Shown: positions 7,646 through 18,902 of the stretch, piece by piece | Layout of the letters: each line of letters opens with the position of its first letter | Position numbering within the stretch: position 1 is the first letter of the stretch | Origin: Gammaproteobacteria bacterium | Lineage (GTDB): Bacteria; Pseudomonadota; Gammaproteobacteria; Pseudomonadales; Azotimanducaceae | NCBI GenBank assembly: GCA_021773555.1 | Contig: JAJFKA010000086.1 | Location: 1 to 41,269, forward strand | Length of the DNA: 41,269 nt | Reading direction: 5' to 3' | Made by a program: the position numbers and the translations under genes | The notes under the pieces: model-generated | What the model saw: only the letters and a program-made list of their open reading frames with translations | Told to the model about the DNA's origin: nothing | Database searches by the model: none

Positions 7646-8334
7646 AAGTGAGTGACGGAAAAGAGCCTGCGGGTAATCAGGTCCAACTGGATTTCGATCG
7701 GGAAAATCGAACTGGATTGGGTGAAGCTGTGTTTTGTGCGGGTAAGTCCGTTGAACAACTGGTCAGTATCTGTGAAAAACTCGAAGCTTCCGACCGGCGG
7801 ATGTTATTTACGCGCATGGACCCGGAAGTCCACGAGGCACTCGAAAAATTAGTCCTGCCTGATTTCCTTGAATACGATGCGCTCTCCAGGACGGCCTTCC
7901 ATGGGCCTGTCAAGGTCCGCACCGATGACCTTGTCGCGGTTGTCACTGGAGGGACGTCGGACACTGGCGTTGCCCGGGAAGCTGCTCGTTCCCTCGAGTT
8001 TTATGGTCATGGAAGTTTAAAAATTGATGATGTTGGAGTTGCCGGATTGTGGCGGATTACCGAACGTCTGGAAGAATTGCGCCAGCGTAAGATCGTTATC
8101 TGTGTCGCAGGGATGGATGCTGCTTTACCCACTGTGCTCGGCGGCTTGATTCCGGCATCGATTATAGCAGTGCCCACCTCAGTCGGATACGGCATGGCCA
8201 GGAACGGTGAAACGGCGCTACATGCTTTGCTCGTTAGCTGTGCTTCCGGACTTGTGGTTGTCAATATTGATAATGGATATGGCGCCGCGTGTGCGGCGCT
8301 CCGAATGATAAATATGTTTAGTCCTCCAGCCTAA
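7642..8334 (+). CDS. larB: Pyridinium-3,5-biscarboxylic acid mononucleotide synthase LarB
   Basis: This 230-residue protein belongs to the LarB family, which resembles PurE: TGGTSDTGVAREAA (102-115), VPTSVGYGMA and VSCASGLVVVNIDNGYGA. LarB carboxylates and hydrolyses nicotinic acid adenine dinucleotide, the first step of nickel-pincer nucleotide synthesis. Cys200 in the SCASG motif corresponds to the cysteine that forms the covalent pyridine adduct in the characterised enzyme. At 156-163 the usual AGMEGALP reads AGMDAALP, a Glu-to-Asp change at a position I recall as catalytically important. The start is TTG at 7642 overlapping the larE stop, or GTG at 7648. The N-terminus is shorter than in L. 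plantarum LarB (about 246 aa). Its stop shares bases with the convergent AKR gene. Confidence 0.9.
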   Translation: MKVSDGKEPAGNQVQLDFDRENRTGLGEAVFCAGKSVEQLVSICEKLEASDRRMLFTRMDPEVHEALEKLVLPDFLEYDALSRTAFHGPVKVRTDDLVAVVTGGTSDTGVAREAARSLEFYGHGSLKIDDVGVAGLWRITERLEELRQRKIVICVAGMDAALPTVLGGLIPASIIAVPTSVGYGMARNGETALHALLVSCASGLVVVNIDNGYGAACAALRMINMFSPPA

Positions 8335-9215
8335 CGCACATCGTCCTGTATACCACGTTCAAATAGCGGCTCAATCTCATGGTCTGTGAAGTCGGCAGCC
8401 ACTTTCTGATTGATTTCATCTGAAGGCGTAAAGCTATTGGCTGCCTCGATAATCATGGGTAACAATGTCGCGTCACTGGAGGAGTTCAGAAACACACCCG
8501 GCCGATTAAGCACCCAATGCACAGCATGGGTCAGCGCGTCTTCCTCACGGATAGGTTCATACCAGCTGAAGTGAGGTGCAGGATCATCTTCCCGCCACCT
8601 GCGCCGGGCGATGGCTTTGATGGTCTGCATCGCTACCCCTTTGTCCATACACAGCGCGTAGAGACGCTCAAATTCCTCGGCGTAACGGTCATCCTGCATG
8701 GAACTGAAACTGTATGGCAGTAACACCGACGCAAAGTCGAAGCTAGAAAGGCTCTTCAAGTGCATCTCGGCGATTCGAGTACCATGACCGGTAACACCAA
8801 TAAAGCGAACAAGGCCCTGTTCTCTCGCCTCAATTGCTGCTTCGAGTGCACCACCTGGCCCCATAGCCGTTTCCCACTCATGGTCTCTGGCAAGGTTGTG
8901 AAACTGAATCAGGTCGAGCTGTTCAACCTGCATGCGCTGCAGCGATTTCTCGATGCTTGCTTTGGCGCCGTCATAGTCCCGGTCCCCGGTCTTGGTGGCC
9001 AGAAAAAAAGCATCGCGGTAATCCTGCAGGAATGGCGCAAGGCGTAGTTCTGCATCACCATAGCTGGCGGCGACATCAATATGATTGATGCCTGAGTCTT
9101 TTACCATCGCTAACACGGAGTCCGCCTTTTCCTGGCGCATACCTCCGAGCGCTGCGGCGCCAAATAAAATCCTGGTACTGTCGTGGCCAGTACGGCCAAA
9201 GGGGCTGGTCTGCAT
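8331..9215 (-). CDS. Cytoplasmic aldo/keto reductase
   Basis: This 294-residue aldo/keto reductase has the tetrad Asp47 (HIDVAASY), Tyr52, Lys75 (LATKTG) and His106 (IQFHNLARD). It has no signal peptide and no C-terminal Fe-S motifs, unlike the reductase at 4397-5614. The ATG at 9215 is chosen because GGAGAA lies upstream and MQTSPFGRTG is the usual family opening; a longer frame to 9281 would overlap the hydrolase gene. It lies 20 bp downstream of the alpha/beta hydrolase gene on the same strand, so the two are probably co-transcribed. Its TAG stop (8331-8333) overlaps the TAA of larB on the other strand. Confidence 0.88.
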   Translation of the reverse strand: MQTSPFGRTGHDSTRILFGAAALGGMRQEKADSVLAMVKDSGINHIDVAASYGDAELRLAPFLQDYRDAFFLATKTGDRDYDGAKASIEKSLQRMQVEQLDLIQFHNLARDHEWETAMGPGGALEAAIEAREQGLVRFIGVTGHGTRIAEMHLKSLSSFDFASVLLPYSFSSMQDDRYAEEFERLYALCMDKGVAMQTIKAIARRRWREDDPAPHFSWYEPIREEDALTHAVHWVLNRPGVFLNSSSDATLLPMIIEAANSFTPSDEINQKVAADFTDHEIEPLFERGIQDDVR

Positions 9216-9235
9216 GCTCAATTCTCCAATAATTG

Positions 9236-10204
9236 TCAGGTGCCGAGAGTTTTCAGAAAACGCGTAAATTCCGCAACACACCAGTCCACACGGTGGGGGC
9301 CTGTGATATATCCGGCGAACACATGTTCATGTGCATCACCGTCAATGGCGACGGGAATCAGCTGTTTTTCGGTTCCGCCCCAGCTATTATGCCGGTCGAT
9401 TGCGGCATCGGGGTCTATGGTAGTGTCATTTTTCATGTACATGGTGGCCAGTGGGATGGTGTAACCGCTGAAATCTACCGCTTTTACCCAATCGACGACT
9501 TTCTGCATTTCGATAACTGCTTGGTATGAGTATGCACTGGTCCAGTATCTCGCGCTCAGTTCGTTTTCAGGTTCCCAGGACACTCTTTTACCGATTAACC
9601 AGGGGACGAAATAGCGAGCCCAGGGCCAGGTGAGCAGGAAACCAAAGCGATTTTTGATCTTGTAGTTAGGGGACATTAATAGCAATGCATGAATTTTATC
9701 GGCAGCCTCAGGGATATGTTCGATCAGCCAGATGGTCAGGGGCGCGCCGGTTGACGTGGCAACGATCACTACACGTTCACCTAACTGGCTGGCAATCTGC
9801 CATGCATCCAGGACACTTTGCAGCCAGGATTCGGACGGACTGTCCATGCCTTCGGGACCAACGCCATGACCGTGCAGCCGCGCGTGATAAGCATTGGCAC
9901 CAAAAGTACCAGCGATCTGCTCGGTAACCGGTGCGGTTTCCTGACGGGTTGCGGAAAACCCGTGCAGATAAAGAAAGCACAAGGCTGTCTTCGCCGGATG
10001 TTCAGGATCAGCCCACTGGATATGGGCTTCAGCGCCTTCGGTGAGATTATCGACTGCAGCTTCCTGGGCCTGCAGCCAGGACTTAAGTTCGGCAACCGTC
10101 AGGCCGTGGGGTACAAGGCTCTGCCGAGGTCTGCTGTCGAGTCTGGGCCGCGGCCCCAGAATGAACAACGCAAACAACGAGGTTATGATCAGAACTGTGT
10201 TCAA
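9236..10204 (-). CDS. Membrane-anchored alpha/beta hydrolase
   Basis: This 322-residue protein opens with a hydrophobic segment (about residues 3-17) followed by Arg residues, consistent with an N-terminal anchor. The alpha/beta-hydrolase elements are the oxyanion-hole HG in LYLHGFSATRQE (about 81-82), a nucleophile elbow reading ATSTG (Ser151, with Ala in place of the first Gly), an Asp in MKNDTTIDPDA (about 257-260), and a His in DGDAHEHVF (about 290-293). It is probably an esterase or lipase-like enzyme with unknown substrate. The start is TTG at 10204 with only an AAGA-type ribosome site. It is first in a two-gene unit with the aldo/keto reductase and divergent from smc. Confidence 0.82.
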   Translation of the reverse strand: MNTVLIITSLFALFILGPRPRLDSRPRQSLVPHGLTVAELKSWLQAQEAAVDNLTEGAEAHIQWADPEHPAKTALCFLYLHGFSATRQETAPVTEQIAGTFGANAYHARLHGHGVGPEGMDSPSESWLQSVLDAWQIASQLGERVVIVATSTGAPLTIWLIEHIPEAADKIHALLLMSPNYKIKNRFGFLLTWPWARYFVPWLIGKRVSWEPENELSARYWTSAYSYQAVIEMQKVVDWVKAVDFSGYTIPLATMYMKNDTTIDPDAAIDRHNSWGGTEKQLIPVAIDGDAHEHVFAGYITGPHRVDWCVAEFTRFLKTLGT

Positions 10205-10267
10205 TTTTTCTTCACTGAAAAATACCTGTTGTTTTATTTCGTCTTAAGTGTACGTAAGTATCGAATT

Positions 10268-10273
10268 TATAAT
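10268..10273 (+). promoter_or_regulatory. Candidate -10 box for smc
   Basis: A perfect TATAAT lies about 58 bp before the smc ATG in an AT-rich stretch. The best -35 at a suitable distance is a weak TTAAGT at 10244-10249 (18-bp spacing). Expression from a weak promoter would fit a housekeeping gene. Confidence 0.45.
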
Positions 10274-10290
10274 AGAATATCGCGTTTTTT

Positions 10291-10309
10291 GCCGGTTCCA
10301 ACAACCGGC
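10291..10309 (+). other. Hairpin in the smc 5' leader
   Basis: GCCGGTT and AACCGGC form a perfect 7-bp stem around a 5-nt loop. It lies between the -10 box and the ribosome site (GGAG at 10315-10318, 12 nt before the ATG). A T-run precedes it rather than follows it, so it is not a plus-strand terminator. It may stabilise the leader or limit translation. Confidence 0.5.
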
Positions 10310-10330
10310 GCTTTGGAGTAACATTACCAC

Positions 10331-13300
10331 ATGCGTTTGCAAGCAATTAAGCTCGCTGGTTTCAAGTCCTTTGTAGATCCTACAACAGTCCCCTTCCCCT
10401 CAAATCTATGCGCCGTCGTCGGTCCGAATGGCTGTGGTAAATCGAACATCATCGACGCGGTTCGTTGGGTGATGGGTGAGTCATCTGCCAAGACACTGCG
10501 AGGTGAGTCGATGGCAGATGTTATTTTTAACGGATCGAACACCCGTAAACCGGTGGGTCAGGCAAATATTGAATTGATTTTTGATAACGTCGAGGGGAGC
10601 CTGACGGGCGAGTATGCTGCCTACAGCGAAATTTCCATCAAGCGGCAGGTTACTCGCGATGGCCAGTCCAGCTACTTTTTGAACAACCAGAAGTGTCGTC
10701 GAAAAGATATTACCGATATTTTTCTGGGCACCGGGCTTGGACCACGAAGCTACTCAATTATTGAACAGGGCATGATCAGTCAGTTGATCGAGGCTAAACC
10801 GGAAGACCTGCGCATGTACATTGAGGAAGCTGCCGGGATATCCAAATACAAGGAGCGCAGGCGGGAAACCGAGCGACGCATTAACCATACCAGAGACAAT
10901 CTTGACCGCCTGGGCGACCTTCGTGAAGAACTGGAGCGGCAGTTGCTGCACCTGGAGCGGCAGGCGAAAGCGGCGGGCCGCTATACAGAATTCAAAAAAG
11001 AGGAGCGGCTGGTCAAATCGCAGCTACAGGCGATCAAATACAGTGCCATCAGTTCAGAGGCCACGTTGCGGGAAGGCAACATCGCACGGCTGCGCAATGA
11101 ACAGGAGGCGCGGATTGCAGATCAGCGTCGAGTGGATGCGGAGATTGAGCAGGAGCGGGACAATCTCGTTCAGCTGTCCGATGAACTCAATGAAGTGCAA
11201 AAACGTTTTTATGATTTTGGGATGGAAATCGCCCGTATCGAGGACAGCATCCAGTTTCAGAATGAGCGTGCCCGGCAGTTGAATACCGATCTCTCGGAGG
11301 TCACCGAGAACTGGCGGAAGGTCGAGGCTGACCTTGACGCGGATAAACGGCAATCGGATGAGTTCCAGCGAGAGATCTCCGAACTCGAGCCTCAGCAACA
11401 AGCCAAGCTCGCCGAAGAACAGGCCTCTGGTGTCCGATTGCAGGAAGCGGAACAGGAAATGCAGGCCTGGCAAAAGGAATGGGATGATTTTAATCACAAC
11501 GCTGCGCAGTCGCGCCAGGAAGGCGAGGTTCAGCAATCCAGAATCGGTCACCTTGAGCAGTCCATAGAGCGGCTTAACAATCGTGTTCGGGTTCTGACCG
11601 GGGACGTGGAACGTTTGCAGGGTTTAACGGTTGAAGCAGAGATTGGACCGCTGGCTGCGATGATGGCGACCCAGGAAGAGCAACTGGGCAGGATCGAGGC
11701 CGAGGTGGCGGAACTCGCCGGACAGATCGAGGGCCAGCGTGAAATGAACGCTGCGTTGAATACGGAGCTCGATCAGAAACGAAGCGAACTACAGGGTGTC
11801 AGAGGACGTTTTGCCTCTCTTGAGGCCTTGCAGCAAGCCGCCCTTGGACAGCAGGACGACGCGGAAATGGGCTGGCTGGAAAAACATGGATTAGAAAATC
11901 CAGACCGGCTTGCCGAACGCATCAAGGTTGCCCAGGGATGGGAAGTTGCCGTCGAAACGGTGCTCGGAGATTACCTTCAGGCGGTGTTTGTCGAAGACCT
12001 GGATTCCATTGCAGCGAAGCTGACCGATTTTGACAAAGGGTTGCTGCATTTTATCACCGGCTCAAACTCCGACAAAGCGGACGAATCAGTGACCGTCACG
12101 CTCGCCTCCAAGGTCAGTGGCGATGTTAATGTTGAGGCATTTCTGAGTGATGTATTTGTCGCTGAAAATCTCGATGAAGCACTGGGAAAGCGCGACTCAC
12201 TGGGTCTGGGACAATCTGTTGTCACCCTGGATGGAATCTGGCTGGGATCAAACTGGTTGCGAATCAGCAAGCAGCGGGACGCAACCGCAGGGGTTTTAAA
12301 ACGCCAGTCTGAAATGGAAGCGTTGGAGGATCAAATCAAGTCGCTGGTGGAACGCACAACGACACTCACCGCTGAGCTTGAAGGCGGTGTTGCTGCTTTA
12401 TCACTGGCAGAAACCGAGCGTGATCGTGGTCAGATGCGATTGGCAGAACAACAACGATCCTACGGTGAAACACGGGCGAAACTGGGTGCGAAGAAACTTC
12501 AGGCGGAACAGATAAAAGACGACCTGGCGCGCGCGTCCAGTGAAATAGCAGCAAACAATGTCCAGCTTGAAGAAGATCAGGGAAATCTGGGAGTTGCACG
12601 AAACCTGTTGCAGGAAGCGCTCGATAAGATGGAGCAGGACACCTTAAATCAGGAAAAGATGACCCATCAACGTGGCGAGTTGCGAGTTGCTCTCGATGAT
12701 GTGCGGAGCAGGGCAAGGACCGATCGCGATTCAGCGCATCAGTTGGCACTGCGGATACAGTCATTGCTTTCCAGGACTACCGCTACCCAGACAGCGATGG
12801 CGCGATTGCAGGAACAACAGCAGATCCTTCAGGAGCGTAAGACCTCGCTGGAAACGTCAATTCGCGATAGTGAAGGACCGCAGGACCAACTGAAAGATGA
12901 GTTGAAGGTCCAGTTGACTAATCGGCTCAATGTTGAGAACGAACTGACCCAGGTACGCCAGAAGTCGGAAGCCGTGGAACACAAAATTCGTGGCCTTGAG
13001 CAGGAACGATCCGGAGTTGAGGAAGCGCTTGAACAGGTTCGTGCGAGTCTGGAAACCGTGCGGATTGAATTCCAGGGATTGGAAGTGAGGCGGGAAACTA
13101 TTCGCGAGCAGATGCTGGAAGACAAAGAAGACCTGGACGCCGTCCTCCTGGCGTTACCAGAGGACTGTAATGAAGATGAATGGGAAGATGCGTTAAGGCG
13201 AGTGAGTAACCGAATTCAAAGGCTCGGTGCGATCAACCTTGCCGCAATTGATGAATTCAAGATTCAGTCAGAACGCAAAGAGTATCTCGATGCGCAGAAT

Positions 13301-13837
13301 GCCGACCTGGTGAAAGCACTGGAAACGCTGGAAAACGCGATTCGAAAAATAGATGTCGAAACCAGGACTCGCTTCAAGGAGACCTTCGACAAGGTCAACA
13401 TCAAGTTACAACAGCTTTTTCCAAAATTGTTTGGTGGTGGTCATGCGTACCTTGAGATGACTGGTGAAGATCTGCTTGATACCGGTGTCGGTTTGATGGC
13501 GAGACCGCCAGGCAAGAAAAACTCAAGCATCCATCTGCTCTCCGGAGGAGAGAAAGCGCTGACAGCGATTGCCCTCGTGTTTTCAATTTTTAGTTTGAAC
13601 CCTTCCCCATTCTGTCTGCTGGACGAGGTGGATGCACCCCTTGATGATGCGAATGTACAAAGGTATTCGGATTTGGTCAGAGAAATGTCCCGCACGGTGC
13701 AGTTTATTTACATCACTCATAACAAGATAGCGATGGAAATGGGTGAGCAACTGATGGGAGTTACCATGCATGAGCCCGGTGTTTCACGGCTGGTGTCGGT
13801 GGATGTAGAGGAAGCAGTAGCGATGGCAGCGGTTTAA
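10331..13837 (+). CDS. smc: Chromosome segregation protein SMC
   Basis: This 1168-residue protein is a full-length bacterial SMC ATPase, which organises and helps segregate the chromosome with ScpA/ScpB. The Walker A motif GPNGCGKSN is at 31-39; a long heptad-rich coiled coil runs from about 170 to 500. The hinge is around 515-650, a second coiled coil reaches about 1010, and the ABC signature LSGGEK (about 1070) and Walker B LLDEVDAPLDD (about 1095) lie at the C-terminus. MRLQAIKLAGFKSF is the canonical N-terminus, which fixes the start. zipA and ligA follow on the same strand, a conserved order in gammaproteobacteria. Many gammaproteobacteria use MukB instead, so the group is not an enteric-type lineage. 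Confidence 0.97.
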   Translation: MRLQAIKLAGFKSFVDPTTVPFPSNLCAVVGPNGCGKSNIIDAVRWVMGESSAKTLRGESMADVIFNGSNTRKPVGQANIELIFDNVEGSLTGEYAAYSEISIKRQVTRDGQSSYFLNNQKCRRKDITDIFLGTGLGPRSYSIIEQGMISQLIEAKPEDLRMYIEEAAGISKYKERRRETERRINHTRDNLDRLGDLREELERQLLHLERQAKAAGRYTEFKKEERLVKSQLQAIKYSAISSEATLREGNIARLRNEQEARIADQRRVDAEIEQERDNLVQLSDELNEVQKRFYDFGMEIARIEDSIQFQNERARQLNTDLSEVTENWRKVEADLDADKRQSDEFQREISELEPQQQAKLAEEQASGVRLQEAEQEMQAWQKEWDDFNHNAAQSRQEGEVQQSRIGHLEQSIERLNNRVRVLTGDVERLQGLTVEAEIGPLAAMMATQEEQLGRIEAEVAELAGQIEGQREMNAALNTELDQKRSELQGVRGRFASLEALQQAALGQQDDAEMGWLEKHGLENPDRLAERIKVAQGWEVAVETVLGDYLQAVFVEDLDSIAAKLTDFDKGLLHFITGSNSDKADESVTVTLASKVSGDVNVEAFLSDVFVAENLDEALGKRDSLGLGQSVVTLDGIWLGSNWLRISKQRDATAGVLKRQSEMEALEDQIKSLVERTTTLTAELEGGVAALSLAETERDRGQMRLAEQQRSYGETRAKLGAKKLQAEQIKDDLARASSEIAANNVQLEEDQGNLGVARNLLQEALDKMEQDTLNQEKMTHQRGELRVALDDVRSRARTDRDSAHQLALRIQSLLSRTTATQTAMARLQEQQQILQERKTSLETSIRDSEGPQDQLKDELKVQLTNRLNVENELTQVRQKSEAVEHKIRGLEQERSGVEEALEQVRASLETVRIEFQGLEVRRETIREQMLEDKEDLDAVLLALPEDCNEDEWEDALRRVSNRIQRLGAINLAAIDEFKIQSERKEYLDAQNADLVKALETLENAIRKIDVETRTRFKETFDKVNIKLQQLFPKLFGGGHAYLEMTGEDLLDTGVGLMARPPGKKNSSIHLLSGGEKALTAIALVFSIFSLNPSPFCLLDEVDAPLDDANVQRYSDLVREMSRTVQFIYITHNKIAMEMGEQLMGVTMHEPGVSRLVSVDVEEAVAMAAV

Positions 13838-13893
13838 CCCGCTCTGGATAGAGTGATACGCGGTTAGACAAGCAAAATACAAACGGAGTCACT

Positions 13894-14847
13894 GTGGATT
13901 TTGATTTAAGAGACTGGTTACTGATTCTGGGTCCCGTGTTTGTCAGCGGCGTCTTGCTGCATGGCTACTGGCGGATGCGCAGGGGACGAAACGAGTTGCG
14001 CATGTCGCTGGATAAATCATTCGTAAATTCCGAGCGTGAGATCGTTGATGAACTGACTTTTTTAAAGGCCGAACTGCCCAACGGTGGTGCGCGTGTTACC
14101 CGGGCGCCCACACAGGCACCGCTTGATCTGCAGACTGAAGAGGAAAGTGAGACGCGATCTGCCTCGACTGCCGATGCGCAAATTCCCGATTCACGTACAC
14201 CCCAGGCAGGTACACCCCATGTAGGTAAACGGGAGGTCCCCACAACTGATCTGCAGCAACTGGATCTGGACAAAGACGTCCCGGTGCTAATGGAACCCGT
14301 TGACGTACAGGTAACCGGAGATCCAGAGCGACACGAGGGGAATGATGCGCCGGTGGTCGAGGTAGCGAATGAACCGTCGCCGGTTAACGAGGGAGTTGAG
14401 GCCACACGCGCACCACCCGCGGTTAAGCAGGTGGACAAGCCGGAAAAATTTGTTGTGGTTAATGTATTGTCTGAAAGTCATTTCGATGGACAGACTTTAC
14501 TGGAGTCCTTATTGGAACTTGGAATGACATTTGGTGAAATGGATATTTTCCACTGCTTATCGGATGCCGGTGAAACAGAGTTCAGTGCGGTGAACGCGGT
14601 GGAGCCAGGGACCTTCGATCCAAAATTCATGGCTACATTGCAAACTCCAGGGGTGACCTTCTTTATGCGTGTCCATGAGGTCAGGGATCCCGTCGCAAGT
14701 TACGACAGGATGGTCGCGGCAGCTCAGAAGCTCAGTCACGATCTTGGTGGTGAACTTCTCGATGAACTACGCAACACCATGACCACTCAGACGATTGAAC
14801 ACTGTCGGCAGGGAATCCAGGATTTCCAGTATAAGCACTCGGCTTGA
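13894..14847 (+). CDS. zipA: Cell division protein ZipA
   Basis: This 317-residue protein has the ZipA layout: an N-terminal membrane segment (about residues 8-24), a basic stretch, a long low-complexity linker rich in Pro, Thr, Asp and Glu (about 60-185), and a C-terminal FtsZ-binding domain (about 190-313) with the features FDGQTLLESLLELGMTFG and TPGVTFFMRVHEV. ZipA tethers FtsZ to the inner membrane and is found only in Gammaproteobacteria. The start is GTG with ACGGAG upstream. It sits 56 bp after smc and 42 bp before ligA. Confidence 0.93.
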   Translation: MDFDLRDWLLILGPVFVSGVLLHGYWRMRRGRNELRMSLDKSFVNSEREIVDELTFLKAELPNGGARVTRAPTQAPLDLQTEEESETRSASTADAQIPDSRTPQAGTPHVGKREVPTTDLQQLDLDKDVPVLMEPVDVQVTGDPERHEGNDAPVVEVANEPSPVNEGVEATRAPPAVKQVDKPEKFVVVNVLSESHFDGQTLLESLLELGMTFGEMDIFHCLSDAGETEFSAVNAVEPGTFDPKFMATLQTPGVTFFMRVHEVRDPVASYDRMVAAAQKLSHDLGGELLDELRNTMTTQTIEHCRQGIQDFQYKHSA

Positions 14848-14865
14848 AACAGTTTCCGGCGTTAA

Positions 14866-17528
<2,663 letters not shown>

Positions 17529-17555
17529 AACCAGGGCAGCCGTTCTCCTGTGAGC

Positions 17556-18902
17556 CTAGCGGGAGATGAGCTTTTTTGCCTGCTGATTCTGTTTTTCGAT
17601 CAGCGAGTCGATATCCCCGTCGACCAGTTGGCCTTCTGTAACTTTTAGCTTGCCCGCGACCATGACGTGCTCGGCGCGATGGGCACCACAGAGAACGAGT
17701 GCAGCGAGTGGGTCACCTGCACCGGCAAAACGCAGTTCGTTCAGTTTGAACATGGCGATGTCGGCTTGTTTCCCCGTGGCCAATTCGCCAATATCACTGC
17801 GTTTCATCAATCTTGCGCCCCCGGTGGTAGCAAGCCGCAAGGCGTCCTCGTGGCTGACATTCGCTGAGCCATATCTGAGCCGTTGTAGCAGAAATGCCAG
17901 GCGAACTTCCTGCATCAGGTTGGAACTGTCGTTGGAAGCTGATCCATCGACTCCCAGGCCCACCGGCGACCCGGCATTGATCAAATCAGTAACCGGGCAC
18001 AGGCCTGAAGAAAGCATCATGTTTGATCCCGGGCAGTGACAGATGGCGGTACCAGCCTCGCCCAGACGCTTGATCTCTGTCTGATCGAAATGAATTCCGT
18101 GCGCCAGCCAGACATCAGGTGCCAGCCAGCCAACACTTTCCAGATAGTCAAGCGGGCGAAGCCCAAATCGGTCAATACAAAAAGCATTCTCATCCTGGGT
18201 TTCGGCAAGATGAGTATGCAGTAGCACCTGATGTTTTCGGGCCAGTACGGCGCTGTCACTCATAAGTTCAGAAGTAACCGAAAAGGGCGAGCAGGGCGCC
18301 AGGGCGATTTGCAGCATCGATCCTTCGCTTGGGTCGTGGTACAGGCCGATGACGCGCTCGCTGTCCATCAGTATTTCATCTGACGACTGTACAACAGTGT
18401 TCGGAGGTAATCCGCCCTCCTTATGTCCGAGGCTCATAGAACCACGTGTCAATAACACGCGTATGCCAACACGTTTTGCTGCCTCTACCTGCACGTCGAT
18501 GGCGTGACTGGTACTGTCATTGAAAACATAGTGATGGTCAGCTGCGGTCGTGCAACCGGATAGCAGCAGTTCGGTTAGCGCCAGTTCACTCGACACGGAA
18601 ATGGCTTGTTCATCAAGATTCGCCCAAACCGGATAGAGGCAGGTGAGCCAGTCGAACAATTCCTTGTTAAGGGCGGCGGGCAGTGCCCGCGTCAGGGTCT
18701 GGTAAAAATGGTGATGACAATTGATCAGGCCGGGCAGCACAACACAACCGTCAGCTTCAAAAACCGAGTCAACCTTTGATGACGGCTGACTCCCCGCGGA
18801 GACCAGTTCGACGATGAGTTCACCGTCCACCACAATTCCACCTGAGGCGTCCTGGTCATTTCCGGTCCAGGCAGCTAACGGATTTTTTATCCAGGTCTTC
18901 AT
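17556..18902 (-). CDS. 8-oxoguanine deaminase (amidohydrolase family)
   Basis: This 448-residue amidohydrolase has the metal-binding HxH in INCHHHFYQTLTR (His63, His65), a later HTHLAETQDEN His, AHGIHFD, CPGSNMML and a catalytic Asp in GLGVDGSASND. The HHHFYQTLTR and DGSASND forms are characteristic of bacterial 8-oxoguanine deaminases, close to the AtzB/TrzN-type hydrolases, which turn 8-oxoguanine into urate. A related triazine-type deaminase is the main alternative, but the purine setting favours 8-oxoguanine. I start it at the ATG at 18902 because this gives a 4-base ATGA overlap with the upstream rutR-like gene; an ATG at 18920 is possible. It is convergent with the SLT lipoprotein gene. 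Confidence 0.87.
   Translation of the reverse strand: MKTWIKNPLAAWTGNDQDASGGIVVDGELIVELVSAGSQPSSKVDSVFEADGCVVLPGLINCHHHFYQTLTRALPAALNKELFDWLTCLYPVWANLDEQAISVSSELALTELLLSGCTTAADHHYVFNDSTSHAIDVQVEAAKRVGIRVLLTRGSMSLGHKEGGLPPNTVVQSSDEILMDSERVIGLYHDPSEGSMLQIALAPCSPFSVTSELMSDSAVLARKHQVLLHTHLAETQDENAFCIDRFGLRPLDYLESVGWLAPDVWLAHGIHFDQTEIKRLGEAGTAICHCPGSNMMLSSGLCPVTDLINAGSPVGLGVDGSASNDSSNLMQEVRLAFLLQRLRYGSANVSHEDALRLATTGGARLMKRSDIGELATGKQADIAMFKLNELRFAGAGDPLAALVLCGAHRAEHVMVAGKLKVTEGQLVDGDIDSLIEKQNQQAKKLISR

Noticed and set aside
10291-10309. Terminator for the leftward operon or read-through into smc
   Set aside because: The T-run is on the wrong side of the hairpin for the plus strand, and on the minus strand A rather than T follows.
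17544-17566. Bidirectional terminator between the SLT lipoprotein and the deaminase
   Set aside because: The stem TCTCCTG/CGGGAGA needs a wobble pair and has no T-run on either side; I give it no annotation.
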